The notes below the pieces were generated by a model that was not told where the DNA came from, did no database searches, and saw nothing but the letters and a program-made list of their open reading frames with translations. From Oscillospiraceae bacterium MB24-C1 (GTDB taxonomy: Bacteria > Bacillota > Clostridia > Oscillospirales > Ruminococcaceae), in assembly GCA_030913685.1 (NCBI GenBank), contig CP133187.1:744001-808000 (forward strand): a DNA stretch of 64,000 nt, written 5' to 3'. The translations under genes and the position numbers were made by a program. Positions 52,650 to 61,578 of this stretch are shown one piece after another (positions within the stretch are counted from its first letter, which is position 1; each line of letters starts with the position of its first letter).

Positions 52650-54635
52650 TTAGGCAATATGATTTTGCTGTGTGTAGTCCTCGATTGCTTCAAGTAGCTT
52701 TTGGCGCGCGTCCTCCATCGAAATGTCCGGAATCTGGGTCGCAGCCATAGTCTGATGTCCGCCGCCGCCGAGGGCCTCCATGATGACCTGAACGTTCATC
52801 TTACCCATTGAGCGTGCAGAAATTGATATGCCATCATCATATTCATAAAGTACAAACGATGCATCCACACCGCTGATATTTAACAGTTCATCAGCTGCCT
52901 GTGGCGCAACAAGCTTGATATTTTCACTCATTGCAGTCGCTGTGGCGATAGCGCAGCGGTGGTATATTTCTGCCGAGGAAACCACCCGCGCCCGCCGCTG
53001 GTAAAATTCCATCGACGAGGAAAATAACTTACGTACCTCAACAGTATCCGCACCCTGACGCCGCAAATAGGCCGCCGCCTCAAAAGTTCGCACACCGGTA
53101 CGGATGACAAAATTTCGGGTGTCGAGCATAATGCCGGCCAAAAGCGCCTCCGCTTCCACACGGGTGATGCGATGCTTATCGCCGAAATACTGTATCAGTT
53201 CGGTCACCATTTCAGAAGCTGAGGACGCATAGGGTTCATGATAAAAAATAACCGCGTTGTCGATATAGCCCACCATGCGGCGGTGATGGTCGATGATGGC
53301 GACATTTTTACACGCGCGGTAAATCTCAGAAGATTCCAGCACGTGTTCAAGATGCGTGTCCACAATGATGAGCAGCGTGTTGGGGGTAATGGTATCCATA
53401 ATGTCAAACGGGTTTAAGAAGCTATTTTCGTAGCCGTTCTTCTCTAAGCGCTCAATCAGTGTATTAACAAGGTTGCGCGAGCGATTAATGGCGATTACAG
53501 CCGGCTTACCCATCTGGCGAATCGGCCGCAACAGGCCGACCGCAGCACCCAGGCTGTCCAGATCTGCAAACTTGTGCCCCATAATAATAACATTGGAGCT
53601 TGAGTTGATCAGTTCGGCCAGCGCGGTTGCAACAATGCGAGTCTTGACCTTGGTGCGTTTTTCAATACCCTTAGAAACGCCGCCGTAAAAATCGTAGCCG
53701 CTAGGCGTCTTGACAGCGGCCTGATCACCGCCGCGGCCCTGCGCCATATCCAGCGCTTGACGCGCCGCTTGTTCGCCCTCGGGATATGAATCAACATTTC
53801 TTGCAACGCCAATCGACAGCGTCACCGGGATTTTATCCACACTTGAAAGCGCACGTACACGGTCGAGCAGCGCAAAGCGCTTTTCGACAATACCGGGCAT
53901 GTGCCGCTCCTCGATAACCGCAAAAAACCGGTCGCGATCAGTCTTTATGACAAAGCCGTCGTGGTCACCGACAAACTGCTCAATAACATATTCGACCTGT
54001 GCCATCAGCTGAGAACGCTCATTTTCTTTGGCATCCTGTAGTGCTTCATCGAGACTGTCTATCATGATGGCCATCATCGAGGGGCGTGACGCCCAGTATT
54101 GTGCCGCGTCGCATTTTAAGTCAGTGTCGTCGCACAGGTAATAGACAAATAGCGAACGTCCGGCCTCCGATGTTAGATTTTTGCCGCTACCACGAGTGCT
54201 ACGGGCCGAATAAACAGTGTAAGAACGATCTTTAAACTCAATAGAAAAACAGCCGTCCTCGCTGTCGATCTCGCCGAGAATTTCGCTAATAGGATGACCG
54301 TAGCGCTCACCCTCAGTAAACAGGTGCGTACGGCAGTAGTCATTATACCAAAGCAGCTCCCCCTTATCATCTGCCACCATAACCGGCATGGGCAGCGACA
54401 CGAGCGTGTCGGTCTGCATTTTGCTGATTTCTTGACCAATCTGGGTGACAAAGCGATCGACCTCGCGGTCGGCTCGAAGCATGTAAATCAGTGCCAAACC
54501 AAGCGAAAGCAAAGAAATGGACACCACAGTATAAAAATAGGTAATATTAAAATACAACGCCGCCAGCGAAACCGCAGCCAGCTCAAACAGCATTAGATAA
54601 AAGACAGGCCGATAAAGCCTATTTTTTTGTCTCAT
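52650..54635 (-). CDS. gdpP: Cyclic-di-AMP phosphodiesterase GdpP
   Basis: ATG 54635 is chosen (AGGAGAATGTG before it). 661 residues: two membrane segments (about 12-50), a PAS-like domain, a degenerate GGDEF domain, and DHH/DHHA1 with [31 protein letters not shown] and the [12 protein letters not shown] end motif. It hydrolyses c-di-AMP to pApA and so controls cell-wall, K+ and osmotic balance. First gene of the rplI-dnaB-tilS-hpt-ftsH row. Confidence 0.96.
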   Translation of the reverse strand: MRQKNRLYRPVFYLMLFELAAVSLAALYFNITYFYTVVSISLLSLGLALIYMLRADREVDRFVTQIGQEISKMQTDTLVSLPMPVMVADDKGELLWYNDYCRTHLFTEGERYGHPISEILGEIDSEDGCFSIEFKDRSYTVYSARSTRGSGKNLTSEAGRSLFVYYLCDDTDLKCDAAQYWASRPSMMAIMIDSLDEALQDAKENERSQLMAQVEYVIEQFVGDHDGFVIKTDRDRFFAVIEERHMPGIVEKRFALLDRVRALSSVDKIPVTLSIGVARNVDSYPEGEQAARQALDMAQGRGGDQAAVKTPSGYDFYGGVSKGIEKRTKVKTRIVATALAELINSSSNVIIMGHKFADLDSLGAAVGLLRPIRQMGKPAVIAINRSRNLVNTLIERLEKNGYENSFLNPFDIMDTITPNTLLIIVDTHLEHVLESSEIYRACKNVAIIDHHRRMVGYIDNAVIFYHEPYASSASEMVTELIQYFGDKHRITRVEAEALLAGIMLDTRNFVIRTGVRTFEAAAYLRRQGADTVEVRKLFSSSMEFYQRRARVVSSAEIYHRCAIATATAMSENIKLVAPQAADELLNISGVDASFVLYEYDDGISISARSMGKMNVQVIMEALGGGGHQTMAATQIPDISMEDARQKLLEAIEDYTQQNHIA

Positions 54636-54724
54636 CACATTCTCCTATGTCAAAAGTCTAAAACGTGGTTAACAGGTGACGTGCTGATTAATTATAACAT
54701 CTTTGTTCTAAAATGGCAAAACAA

Positions 54725-54752
54725 AATCGGTCTGCCGAAAGTTGCTTTTTGG
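54725..54752 (-). terminator. Terminator of the RNase J gene
   Basis: AATCGGTCTGCC and GGCAGACCGATT form a perfect 12-base stem; TTTTGTTTTG follows on the minus strand. Confidence 0.85.
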
Positions 54753-54778
54753 CAGACCGATTACTGTGCAATGCCGGA

Positions 54779-56896
54779 CTACGGCACCTGTATTTCCTGT
54801 ATAATTGGCAAAATCAGCGGCCGACGCTTGGTCTTATTATAGAGGAAGCCGCCGAGCTGATCTCGAACCGCCTGCTTAAGATTGGACCATTCCCTGCCGC
54901 CCTGTGCGTTGGTAGCTGTCGAGCTAAGCGCCTGCTTGCAAACCTGCTTGGCACTGTTTAGCAGCTCCTCAGATTCACGTACATATACAAATCCACGCGA
55001 GACGATATCCGGCCCGGAAATGACAGCGCCGGTCTTAGCATCAATCGCTGCAACAGCAATGATCAATCCCTCTTCAGCTAAGAGTCTGCGGTCGCGCAGC
55101 ACGATGCTGCCTACATCACCGATGCCGCTTCCGTCGACCATGACGGCACCGGATTGCACCGTCGCCACAGCCTTGGCCGAATTCTCGGTCAACTCAATAA
55201 CGCGGCCGGTTTCGCTGACGACGATATGATCGGGTTTAACACCCATCTCAATAGCCAACTCGCGATTTTTAACCAGATGCTTGTATTCACCGTGCACCGG
55301 AATAAAATACTTTGGCTTAATCAGTCCTAAAATGGTGCGAATTTCCTCACGGCAGGCGTGACCCGACACATGGATGCCCATGGTGCTTTCGTAGATCACT
55401 TCAGCGCCCAGCACCATAAGGTCATTGATGACCTTGCCGACCAGCTTTTCGTTTCCAGGAATCGGCGTGGCAGAGATGATGATGAAATCATGCCCTGTGA
55501 CATTGATTTTACGGTGGTCACCACGCGCCATTCGGGTAAGCGCACTCATTGGCTCGCCCTGGCTGCCGGTGGTGATGATGACAACATTTTCATCCGGAAT
55601 GCCGCGCATGTGGTCGACGTCGATAACCGTGTCCTTTGGCGCTTTAAGATAGCCCAGTTCCATGGCCTTTGCCGTTACATTCTCCATGCTGCGCCCGGAA
55701 ACAACAACCTTACGGCCGTGACGCACAGCGGTATCAATGACCTGCTGGATGCGATGCACATTAGAAGAAAACGAAGCGACAATAATCCGGCGGTCCCCCG
55801 CCTTTTTAAACAACATCTCAAACGATTCGCCCACGCGGCGCTCGCTCGGCGTCATACCGGGGCGTTCAGCGTTGGTCGAGTCGGACATCAGCGCAAGCAC
55901 ACCGTGGCGACCCAGCTCGCCGAAGCGCGCAAGATCAATCATTTGGCCGTCAACCGGCGTGTAGTCGATTTTAAAGTCACCGGTATGCACAAGCGTGCCG
56001 GCGGGTGTAAAGATCGCAAAACCGCAGGCGTCCGGAATGGAATGGTTGACCGCGATGAACTCCACCGAAATGGCCCCCATCTTGACAACATCCCCCGCCT
56101 TTTGAACATTGAGCTTTGCGCTGTTCAGGATACCGGCTTCCTTGAGTTTGCCTTCCACCAGTCCAATGGTCAACCGCGCCGAATAAACGGGCACGTTAAT
56201 CTCTTTTAACAAGTAGCTCAGGGCGCCGATATGGTCCTCATGACCGTGGGTCAAAAAGACGCCACGTACCTTTTCCTTGTTTTTGACCACATATGAGAAA
56301 TCCGGAATCACAAGGTCGATACCCGGCATGTCATCATCCGGGAAAGCTAGACCGCAATCGATGATCACCATATCATTTTTGTATTCGATAGCCGTCATAT
56401 TTTTACCGATTTCGCCCAGACCGCCAAGCGGAATAATGCGAACCGGGGTTTTATCCGCTGCATCCTTCTTTTGTCCACGGCGATTTTTTGGCTTTTTGGC
56501 CTCAACCGGCACAGTGGCAAGTGGCGCTGCTTCGTTTACCGTCTGCGCAACATCAGACTTTTTGGGTCTACCGCGTCGGCGGCTAGCGGGCTTTTGCGGT
56601 TGAGTCGCCAAGGTAGGCTGCTCAGTGCGGTTATCGCCCTTTTGTTCAAATATCTCTTTCTTAGTAAGCGGTTTTCTGGGCCGGTGTGTCCCTTCGACCT
56701 GCTTTTTCTGGGGCTGCTCCTGCGTCTGCTGAGGTGCGGCAGCCTTCTGGGCGTCTAAATCCACCTTTCCATACAAGCCAGTTTCAGTTATAACAACATT
56801 TTCAGAAGCTTGTTGGCGGTTTTTAGGCGCAAATCTTGAGCGCCGGGAGAAATTGTTTTTTCCCTCGGCGGACGTTTTGTTTTTTGTTTCAGGCAC
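54779..56896 (-). CDS. rnj: Ribonuclease J with a long N-terminal extension
   Basis: 705 residues from GTG 56896 (GGAGGATTATTT upstream). Residues about 150-705 are a full RNase J: IIPLGGLGEIGKNMTAIEYK, the metal site FLTHGHEDHIGALSYL, HTGDFKID, and the beta-CASP domain with SDSTNAERPG and PVHGEYKHL. It cuts RNA inside and also degrades it from the 5' end. The first about 145 residues are extra: Lys/Arg/Gln/Pro-rich, low complexity, with a RRGRPKKS AT-hook-like motif and KNRRGQKK. RNase J is usually about 555 residues, so the extension is unusual and may bind RNA or partners. Confidence 0.93.
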   Translation of the reverse strand: MPETKNKTSAEGKNNFSRRSRFAPKNRQQASENVVITETGLYGKVDLDAQKAAAPQQTQEQPQKKQVEGTHRPRKPLTKKEIFEQKGDNRTEQPTLATQPQKPASRRRGRPKKSDVAQTVNEAAPLATVPVEAKKPKNRRGQKKDAADKTPVRIIPLGGLGEIGKNMTAIEYKNDMVIIDCGLAFPDDDMPGIDLVIPDFSYVVKNKEKVRGVFLTHGHEDHIGALSYLLKEINVPVYSARLTIGLVEGKLKEAGILNSAKLNVQKAGDVVKMGAISVEFIAVNHSIPDACGFAIFTPAGTLVHTGDFKIDYTPVDGQMIDLARFGELGRHGVLALMSDSTNAERPGMTPSERRVGESFEMLFKKAGDRRIIVASFSSNVHRIQQVIDTAVRHGRKVVVSGRSMENVTAKAMELGYLKAPKDTVIDVDHMRGIPDENVVIITTGSQGEPMSALTRMARGDHRKINVTGHDFIIISATPIPGNEKLVGKVINDLMVLGAEVIYESTMGIHVSGHACREEIRTILGLIKPKYFIPVHGEYKHLVKNRELAIEMGVKPDHIVVSETGRVIELTENSAKAVATVQSGAVMVDGSGIGDVGSIVLRDRRLLAEEGLIIAVAAIDAKTGAVISGPDIVSRGFVYVRESEELLNSAKQVCKQALSSTATNAQGGREWSNLKQAVRDQLGGFLYNKTKRRPLILPIIQEIQVP

Positions 56897-57093
56897 AAAT
56901 AATCCTCCATATTCTATTTTTCATAATTTAATATGTAAGTTTCGCCGCCATTTCCGGTCAACGACGAAAAAAAACAAATCCAATATCAAAACGGTATTCA
57001 CCGTTAATATAAACGATATAGTTCTACAATTGAATTATTATATTCGCTACTACCAAATTTGTCAAGTAAATGCCCTTAAACGGCACATTACTA

Positions 57094-57122
57094 TTGTGTA
57101 CGGAGTATAGGTGTAATATAAT
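57094..57122 (+). promoter_or_regulatory. Promoter of rnhA
   Basis: TTGTGT at 57094-57099, 17 bases, TATAAT at 57117-57122. Confidence 0.65.
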
Positions 57123-57169
57123 AGAGTTAAAACTTTATTAAAAAAATAGCACAAGTTCTGGAGGGTTTT

Positions 57170-57616
57170 ATGTCGATACCGCAAAAGAAGGTTTCAATAT
57201 TTACTGACGGCGCATGCTCCGGCAACCCTGGCCCGGGTGGTTGGGGGGCTATTCTGCGCTATGGCACCGTCGAGCGAGAGCTTTCGGGCGGAGAACGAGA
57301 GACGACAAACAACCGCATGGAGCTCACCGCTGTGATACAGGCGCTTTCAGCGCTCAAGGAGCCCTGTGACGTTACCATTTACAGCGACTCCAAATATGTC
57401 ATCGACGCAGTTGAAAAAGGCTGGGCGCGTGGCTGGCGCGCACGTGGCTGGGTCAAAGCGGATAAAAAGCCTGCATTAAATGTCGATCTCTGGCAGCAGT
57501 TGCTTGAACTATTAGAGCGACACAACGCACGTTTTGTTTGGGTAAAAGGGCATAATGAACACCCTGAAAACGAGCGCTGCGATCGGCTTGCAGTAGCCGA
57601 AAGTAAAAAATTTTAA
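57170..57616 (+). CDS. rnhA: Ribonuclease HI
   Basis: 148 residues from ATG 57170 (GGAGGG upstream). The four acidic catalytic residues are seen in [18 protein letters not shown] (Asp), [10 protein letters not shown] (Glu), [12 protein letters not shown] (Asp) and ENERCDRLA (Asp). It cuts RNA in RNA-DNA hybrids. The length is close to that of the Escherichia coli enzyme. Single-gene unit divergent from the RNase J gene. Confidence 0.97.
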   Translation: MSIPQKKVSIFTDGACSGNPGPGGWGAILRYGTVERELSGGERETTNNRMELTAVIQALSALKEPCDVTIYSDSKYVIDAVEKGWARGWRARGWVKADKKPALNVDLWQQLLELLERHNARFVWVKGHNEHPENERCDRLAVAESKKF

Positions 57617-57634
57617 AAAATTAAACAAAGCTAT

Positions 57635-57663
57635 TGCATTTCATACAAATAAGGTATACAATA
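57635..57663 (+). promoter_or_regulatory. Promoter of the cysteine desulfurase operon
   Basis: TTGCAT at 57635-57640, 17 bases, TACAAT at 57658-57663. The leader of about 140 bases has some GC-rich pairing at 57730-57770, but it lacks the T-box AGGGTGG and GGTGG elements. Confidence 0.5.
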
Positions 57664-57809
57664 AAGTTGACAAAAAGAGTATAGCTTCTCTGTTTTTAGG
57701 TATTCTAATGTATAAGACCGTAATTTTATAGCGCTGCGTCTGCTACGGCTCCCTTTGGTTCGGCAGGACGGCAATTTAAATAGCGATTTTCGCTCTTGGA
57801 GGATTTATC

Positions 57810-58997
57810 ATGGAAAAACGTTTTGTTTATGCGGATAATTCCGCTACAACCGCGGTGTCCAAACCTGTGTTGGACGCTATGTTACCTTATTTGACTGAGC
57901 ATTACGGCAACCCTTCGAGCGTTTATTCCAAGGGCCGCGAGGCCAAGTCCGGGCTTGACACCGCCCGTGAAAAGGTTGCCAAGGCTTTGAACGCCAAAGT
58001 CAATGAAATCTTTTTCACCTCTTGCGGAACCGAGTCGGATAACTGGGCAATAAAGGGTGCTGCTGCCGTTGGTGCTAAAAAAGGCAAAAAACACCTCATC
58101 ACCACCAATTTTGAACATCATGCTGTGTTGCATTCCTTTCAGGCGCTTGAAAAACAGGGCTTTGAAGTGACATACCTACCAGTTGACAGCGAAGGGCTGA
58201 TTTCCGCCGAGCAGGTTAAGGCTGCTATCCGGCCCGATACGGCGCTTGTCAGCATCATGTATGCCAACAATGAAATCGCCACCGTGCTGCCTATCGCCGA
58301 AATTGGTGCCGTCTGTCGTGCAGCTAAGGTTCTGTTCCACACCGATGCGGTGCAAGCGGTTGGCAATGTACCGATTGACGTCGTGGCTCAGAATATTGAC
58401 ATGCTTTCGCTGTCAGGTCATAAGATCCACGCCCCCAAAGGCGTCGGCGTGCTGTATGTCAAAAACGGTGTTGTTATCGATACCTTTATGGACGGCGGCG
58501 CACAAGAGCGTAGCCGCCGCGCCGGCACCGAAAACCTCGCCTCCATCGTGGGGCTTGGCGCTGCCATTGAGATTGCCACGACCGATATAGATGCCCGCAA
58601 CGCCCACAAGAAGGAAATGCGCGATCGCCTGATCGACGGTATTTTAAAGGAAATCCCTCGTTGCCGCCTTAATGGCAGCCGCGAACACCGTTTGCCAGGC
58701 AGCTTAAACATCTCTTTCGAGGGCATTGAGGGAGAATCGATGCTGCTGATGCTTGATATGAAGGGCATCTGCGCCTCTTCCGGCTCCGCCTGTACCTCTG
58801 GCTCGCTTGATCCTAGTCATGTGTTGCTTGCCATCGGCCTGCCGCACGAGATTGCACACGGTTCGCTGCGCCTTTCTCTTAGTGACGAAAATACCATGGA
58901 GGATGTTGACTATATTCTAGCTGAGCTACAGCCCATCATCTCCCGCCTCCGTGCAATGTCCCCGCTGTGGGAAAAGTTGATGGCTGAAGAAAAGTAA
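57810..58997 (+). CDS. Cysteine desulfurase (NifS/IscS type)
   Basis: 395 residues from ATG 57810 (GGAGGA upstream). A PLP enzyme: [18 protein letters not shown] at the start, [16 protein letters not shown] with the PLP Lys, and the mobile loop [17 protein letters not shown] with the catalytic Cys. It takes sulfur from cysteine for Fe-S clusters. The next gene encodes the scaffold, 30 bases downstream. Together they supply clusters for Fe-S proteins such as RnfB and RnfC. No IscR regulator is seen. Confidence 0.95.
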   Translation: MEKRFVYADNSATTAVSKPVLDAMLPYLTEHYGNPSSVYSKGREAKSGLDTAREKVAKALNAKVNEIFFTSCGTESDNWAIKGAAAVGAKKGKKHLITTNFEHHAVLHSFQALEKQGFEVTYLPVDSEGLISAEQVKAAIRPDTALVSIMYANNEIATVLPIAEIGAVCRAAKVLFHTDAVQAVGNVPIDVVAQNIDMLSLSGHKIHAPKGVGVLYVKNGVVIDTFMDGGAQERSRRAGTENLASIVGLGAAIEIATTDIDARNAHKKEMRDRLIDGILKEIPRCRLNGSREHRLPGSLNISFEGIEGESMLLMLDMKGICASSGSACTSGSLDPSHVLLAIGLPHEIAHGSLRLSLSDENTMEDVDYILAELQPIISRLRAMSPLWEKLMAEEK

Positions 58998-59027
58998 TCT
59001 TCCAAATAATAAGGATGTGTGATAGTT

Positions 59028-59477
59028 ATGATGTATTCTGAAAAGGTTTTAGACCATTTTTCCAATCCGCGCAATGTAGGTGAGCTGCCCGATGCCAACG
59101 GCGTCGGCGAGGTAGGCAACGCCGTGTGCGGCGATATTATGAAAATGTATTTAAAGATTGACGAGGGCGTCATTAAGGACGTCAAGTTTAAGACCTTCGG
59201 TTGCGGTGCCGCCATTGCAACCAGTTCGATGGCTACCGAGCTTATCAAGGGCAAAACACTTGACGAGGCCCTTCAACTCTCGAACAAAGCGGTCATCTCC
59301 GCCCTTGATGGGCTGCCCCCTGTCAAGGTACATTGCTCGGTACTGGCCGAGCAGGCGGTTCGTGCCGCACTTTCGGATTATTATCGCAGGCAGGGTGTAG
59401 ACCCTGAGCCGATTGTTGGCAAGATTGTGGATGATCCGCACCACTGCGATAACTGCGCAACCTGCGAAAACAACTAA
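59028..59477 (+). CDS. Fe-S cluster scaffold (IscU/NifU N-terminal type)
   Basis: ATG 59028 is chosen (AAGGATGTG upstream); a GTG at 59019 is possible. 149 residues with the three ligand Cys in GNAVCGDIM (Cys plus Asp), FGCGAAIATSS and KVHCSVLAEQA. A Cys-rich tail HHCDNCATC at residues about 139-147 goes beyond the standard IscU end and might bind a metal or redox centre. Second gene of the desulfurase operon. Confidence 0.93.
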   Translation: MMYSEKVLDHFSNPRNVGELPDANGVGEVGNAVCGDIMKMYLKIDEGVIKDVKFKTFGCGAAIATSSMATELIKGKTLDEALQLSNKAVISALDGLPPVKVHCSVLAEQAVRAALSDYYRRQGVDPEPIVGKIVDDPHHCDNCATCENN

Positions 59478-59553
59478 CACCTGTAAAGCCAAACACGGCA
59501 ATTCGGTTTGTCCGATTAGATCCGCCGAATTTTCCGGCACATATCTTAATTCT

Positions 59554-59583
59554 AAAGCCAGCGTCTAAAAGGCGCTGGCTTTT
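59554..59583. terminator. Terminator after the iscU-type gene
   Basis: AAAGCCAGCG and CGCTGGCTTT form a 10-base stem followed by TTAG. Confidence 0.75.
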
Positions 59584-59704
59584 AGCATATCTTGAAAAAA
59601 TCCACCAGACAAATGTGCTTGAACGCTCTGTTTTCTTGGCAGATAATCATTGTCACAGCACCAATGTGCTGGGCGATGCTATAAAGTAAAGCCATCATTT
59701 TCAT
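59582..59704 (-). CDS. Possible 40-residue ORF
   Basis: ATG 59704 opens MKMMALLYSIAQHIGAVTMI and then ICQENRAFKHICLVDFFKIC, with three Cys and a hydrophobic first half, and stops at the edge of the shared terminator. The ribosome binding site is weak, so this may be chance. The remaining 59705-59812 holds two TATAAT boxes (59724-59729 and 59753-59758) that may serve the subtilase operon, without good -35 boxes. Confidence 0.25.
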   Translation of the reverse strand: MKMMALLYSIAQHIGAVTMIICQENRAFKHICLVDFFKIC

Positions 59705-59812
59705 ATTTTTGATACGCTTTAAATATAATGCAATATGCATTAAGCCTGCTTATATAATCGCTTTTCGTATTAGCAACCCTGTATTTGAACATGTTTCCGG
59801 GAGGCGTAAACT

Positions 59813-61498
59813 TTGGATAACAGCGATTTATATTCTGAAGATATTGTAGACTTTTTCATTAGAAAAGGGGCCTATTTTGAGCGCTTTATATTCGAACATC
59901 CGGGTTTCATCACCAGCCACACAATTAACGACACCTATACCATCTGTTACGCTACCCGCGACGGATATGAAGAAATGGCCCGCTTCATGGGGTCTGAACC
60001 CGGTTTGCCGAATGTTCTGGGTCTTCTGGGCCGCTCGGAGTTAGAGGCATCTGGCATTACCCAGATTCAACAGCAGCCCTATCTCGACCTAAAAGGTCAA
60101 GGAGTACTGATTGGTTTTTTGGACACAGGCATCGATTATACAAAAGACGTCTTTAAAAAGAGCGATGGCACCAGTAAAATAGAGTTTATATATGACCAGT
60201 CTATCCCGGGAACACCGCCGGATGGCTTTCCGATAGGAGCCGAATTCACCAAAGAGCAAATTAACGCTGCGCTGGCCTCAGAGTCTCCCCAAAGCGTTCT
60301 ACCACATATCGACGATGCTGGGCACGGAACTTTTTTGGCATCAGTAGCAGCCGGCTCTGCCCATGGCGATTTTATTGGCGCTGCACCGGAAGCAGGCATT
60401 ATCATGGTCAAACTCAAAAAAGCTTACCCGTTCATGCGTGAACAGCTATTAATACCAGAAGAACAGCAAAACGCTTTCGAATCCACATCGGTGATTCTAG
60501 GTGTGGAGTACATTATAAAAAAGGCAAGGCAACTTGATTGCCCGGTTGTCATATGCATCGGGCTTGGCTCCAATTATGATAATCATGACGGCAGCAGCCC
60601 GCTAGAAGATTATCTGTTCGATGTTTCAAACATTCCGGGGGTATGTGTCTGCGTAGCTGCCGGCAACGAGAGTCAGGCGAAGCATCACTATTACAATCGT
60701 TTTACGCGCGATAAAGCGCCCATGAACATTGATATTCAGGTGGGTCAAAACGCCGGAAATATTTTGATCACCATTACAAACCGCCTTTCTGACATCATAT
60801 CAGTATCGGTACGTTCCCCCACCGGCGAGCTGGTAAAACGAGTGCCGGCCAAGCCACTGCTCACACAAGTTACAAAACTTGTGCTGGAGAAGTCGGAGGT
60901 TAGCATCTCCTATTCCTTTCCGGTAAGCAGCAGTGGTGACCAGGTGACCGTGGTCAGAATACACAATGCCACACCCGGCCTATGGACCATCACCGCCTAT
61001 GGGGATTTTATCATAGATGGTTCTATTTTTGCTTGGCTTCCGATGACCGGTTTTATTTCGCCTAATGTTGAATTTTTATCATCCATCCCTTATAACACCA
61101 TCACCTTTCCAGCCACCGGACTGGGTCCTATATGCTGCGGCGCCTATAACAGTGTGCGCAACATTCTATATCCCCTATCCTCTTGGGGCCCGACGAGAAT
61201 GCAAAACGACGTACCCGACCTACTGGCACCCGGTTATCAAATTGGCGGTATATATCCTACGGGATTCGGCTATATGAGCGGCACAAGTTGTTCCGCTGCC
61301 ATCACCGCGGGCGCGAGTGCGCTGCTGATGCAATGGGGCATTGTAAAAGGCCACGATTTTGGTTTTTGTACGCCTGTAATAAGAGCTTATCTTATCCGTG
61401 GCTGCAACCGAAATGAATTGATTGTTTACCCCAATAATCAGTGGGGTTTCGGCATGCTAAACCTGACGCGAACTTTCTATTATATGCGCGAGCTATAA
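59813..61498 (+). CDS. S8 family subtilisin-like protease (Csp-like), copy 1
   Basis: TTG 59813 (GGGAGGCG upstream) starts 561 residues. A propeptide-like N-terminus (about 1-85), then the subtilase domain with Asp 104 (FLDTGIDY), His 171 (DAGHGTFLAS), the oxyanion Asn 285 (VAAGNES) and Ser 492 (YMSGTSCSAA). Between residues about 300 and 430 lies a beta-rich insert, as in the jelly-roll domain of clostridial Csp proteases. No signal peptide. Csp proteases activate the cortex lytic enzyme during spore germination; that role here is inferred from architecture, since no sleC is nearby. The next gene is a close paralogue. Confidence 0.9.
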   Translation: MDNSDLYSEDIVDFFIRKGAYFERFIFEHPGFITSHTINDTYTICYATRDGYEEMARFMGSEPGLPNVLGLLGRSELEASGITQIQQQPYLDLKGQGVLIGFLDTGIDYTKDVFKKSDGTSKIEFIYDQSIPGTPPDGFPIGAEFTKEQINAALASESPQSVLPHIDDAGHGTFLASVAAGSAHGDFIGAAPEAGIIMVKLKKAYPFMREQLLIPEEQQNAFESTSVILGVEYIIKKARQLDCPVVICIGLGSNYDNHDGSSPLEDYLFDVSNIPGVCVCVAAGNESQAKHHYYNRFTRDKAPMNIDIQVGQNAGNILITITNRLSDIISVSVRSPTGELVKRVPAKPLLTQVTKLVLEKSEVSISYSFPVSSSGDQVTVVRIHNATPGLWTITAYGDFIIDGSIFAWLPMTGFISPNVEFLSSIPYNTITFPATGLGPICCGAYNSVRNILYPLSSWGPTRMQNDVPDLLAPGYQIGGIYPTGFGYMSGTSCSAAITAGASALLMQWGIVKGHDFGFCTPVIRAYLIRGCNRNELIVYPNNQWGFGMLNLTRTFYYMREL

Positions 61499-61578
61499 AT
61501 GAGGGGGTATTCCTCTAGGTTTTCATCTTTATAAACGCTTCGGCGCACATGCTGTGCCGTCCGAAAGGAGGCTCTTTT

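Noticed and set aside
55358-56209. 283-codon rightward frame opposite the RNase J gene
   Set aside because: Antisense shadow; His/Arg-rich composition and no start signals.
57664-57809. T-box or other riboswitch before the cysteine desulfurase gene
   Set aside because: The conserved T-box sequence and specifier architecture are absent; only weak pairing is seen.
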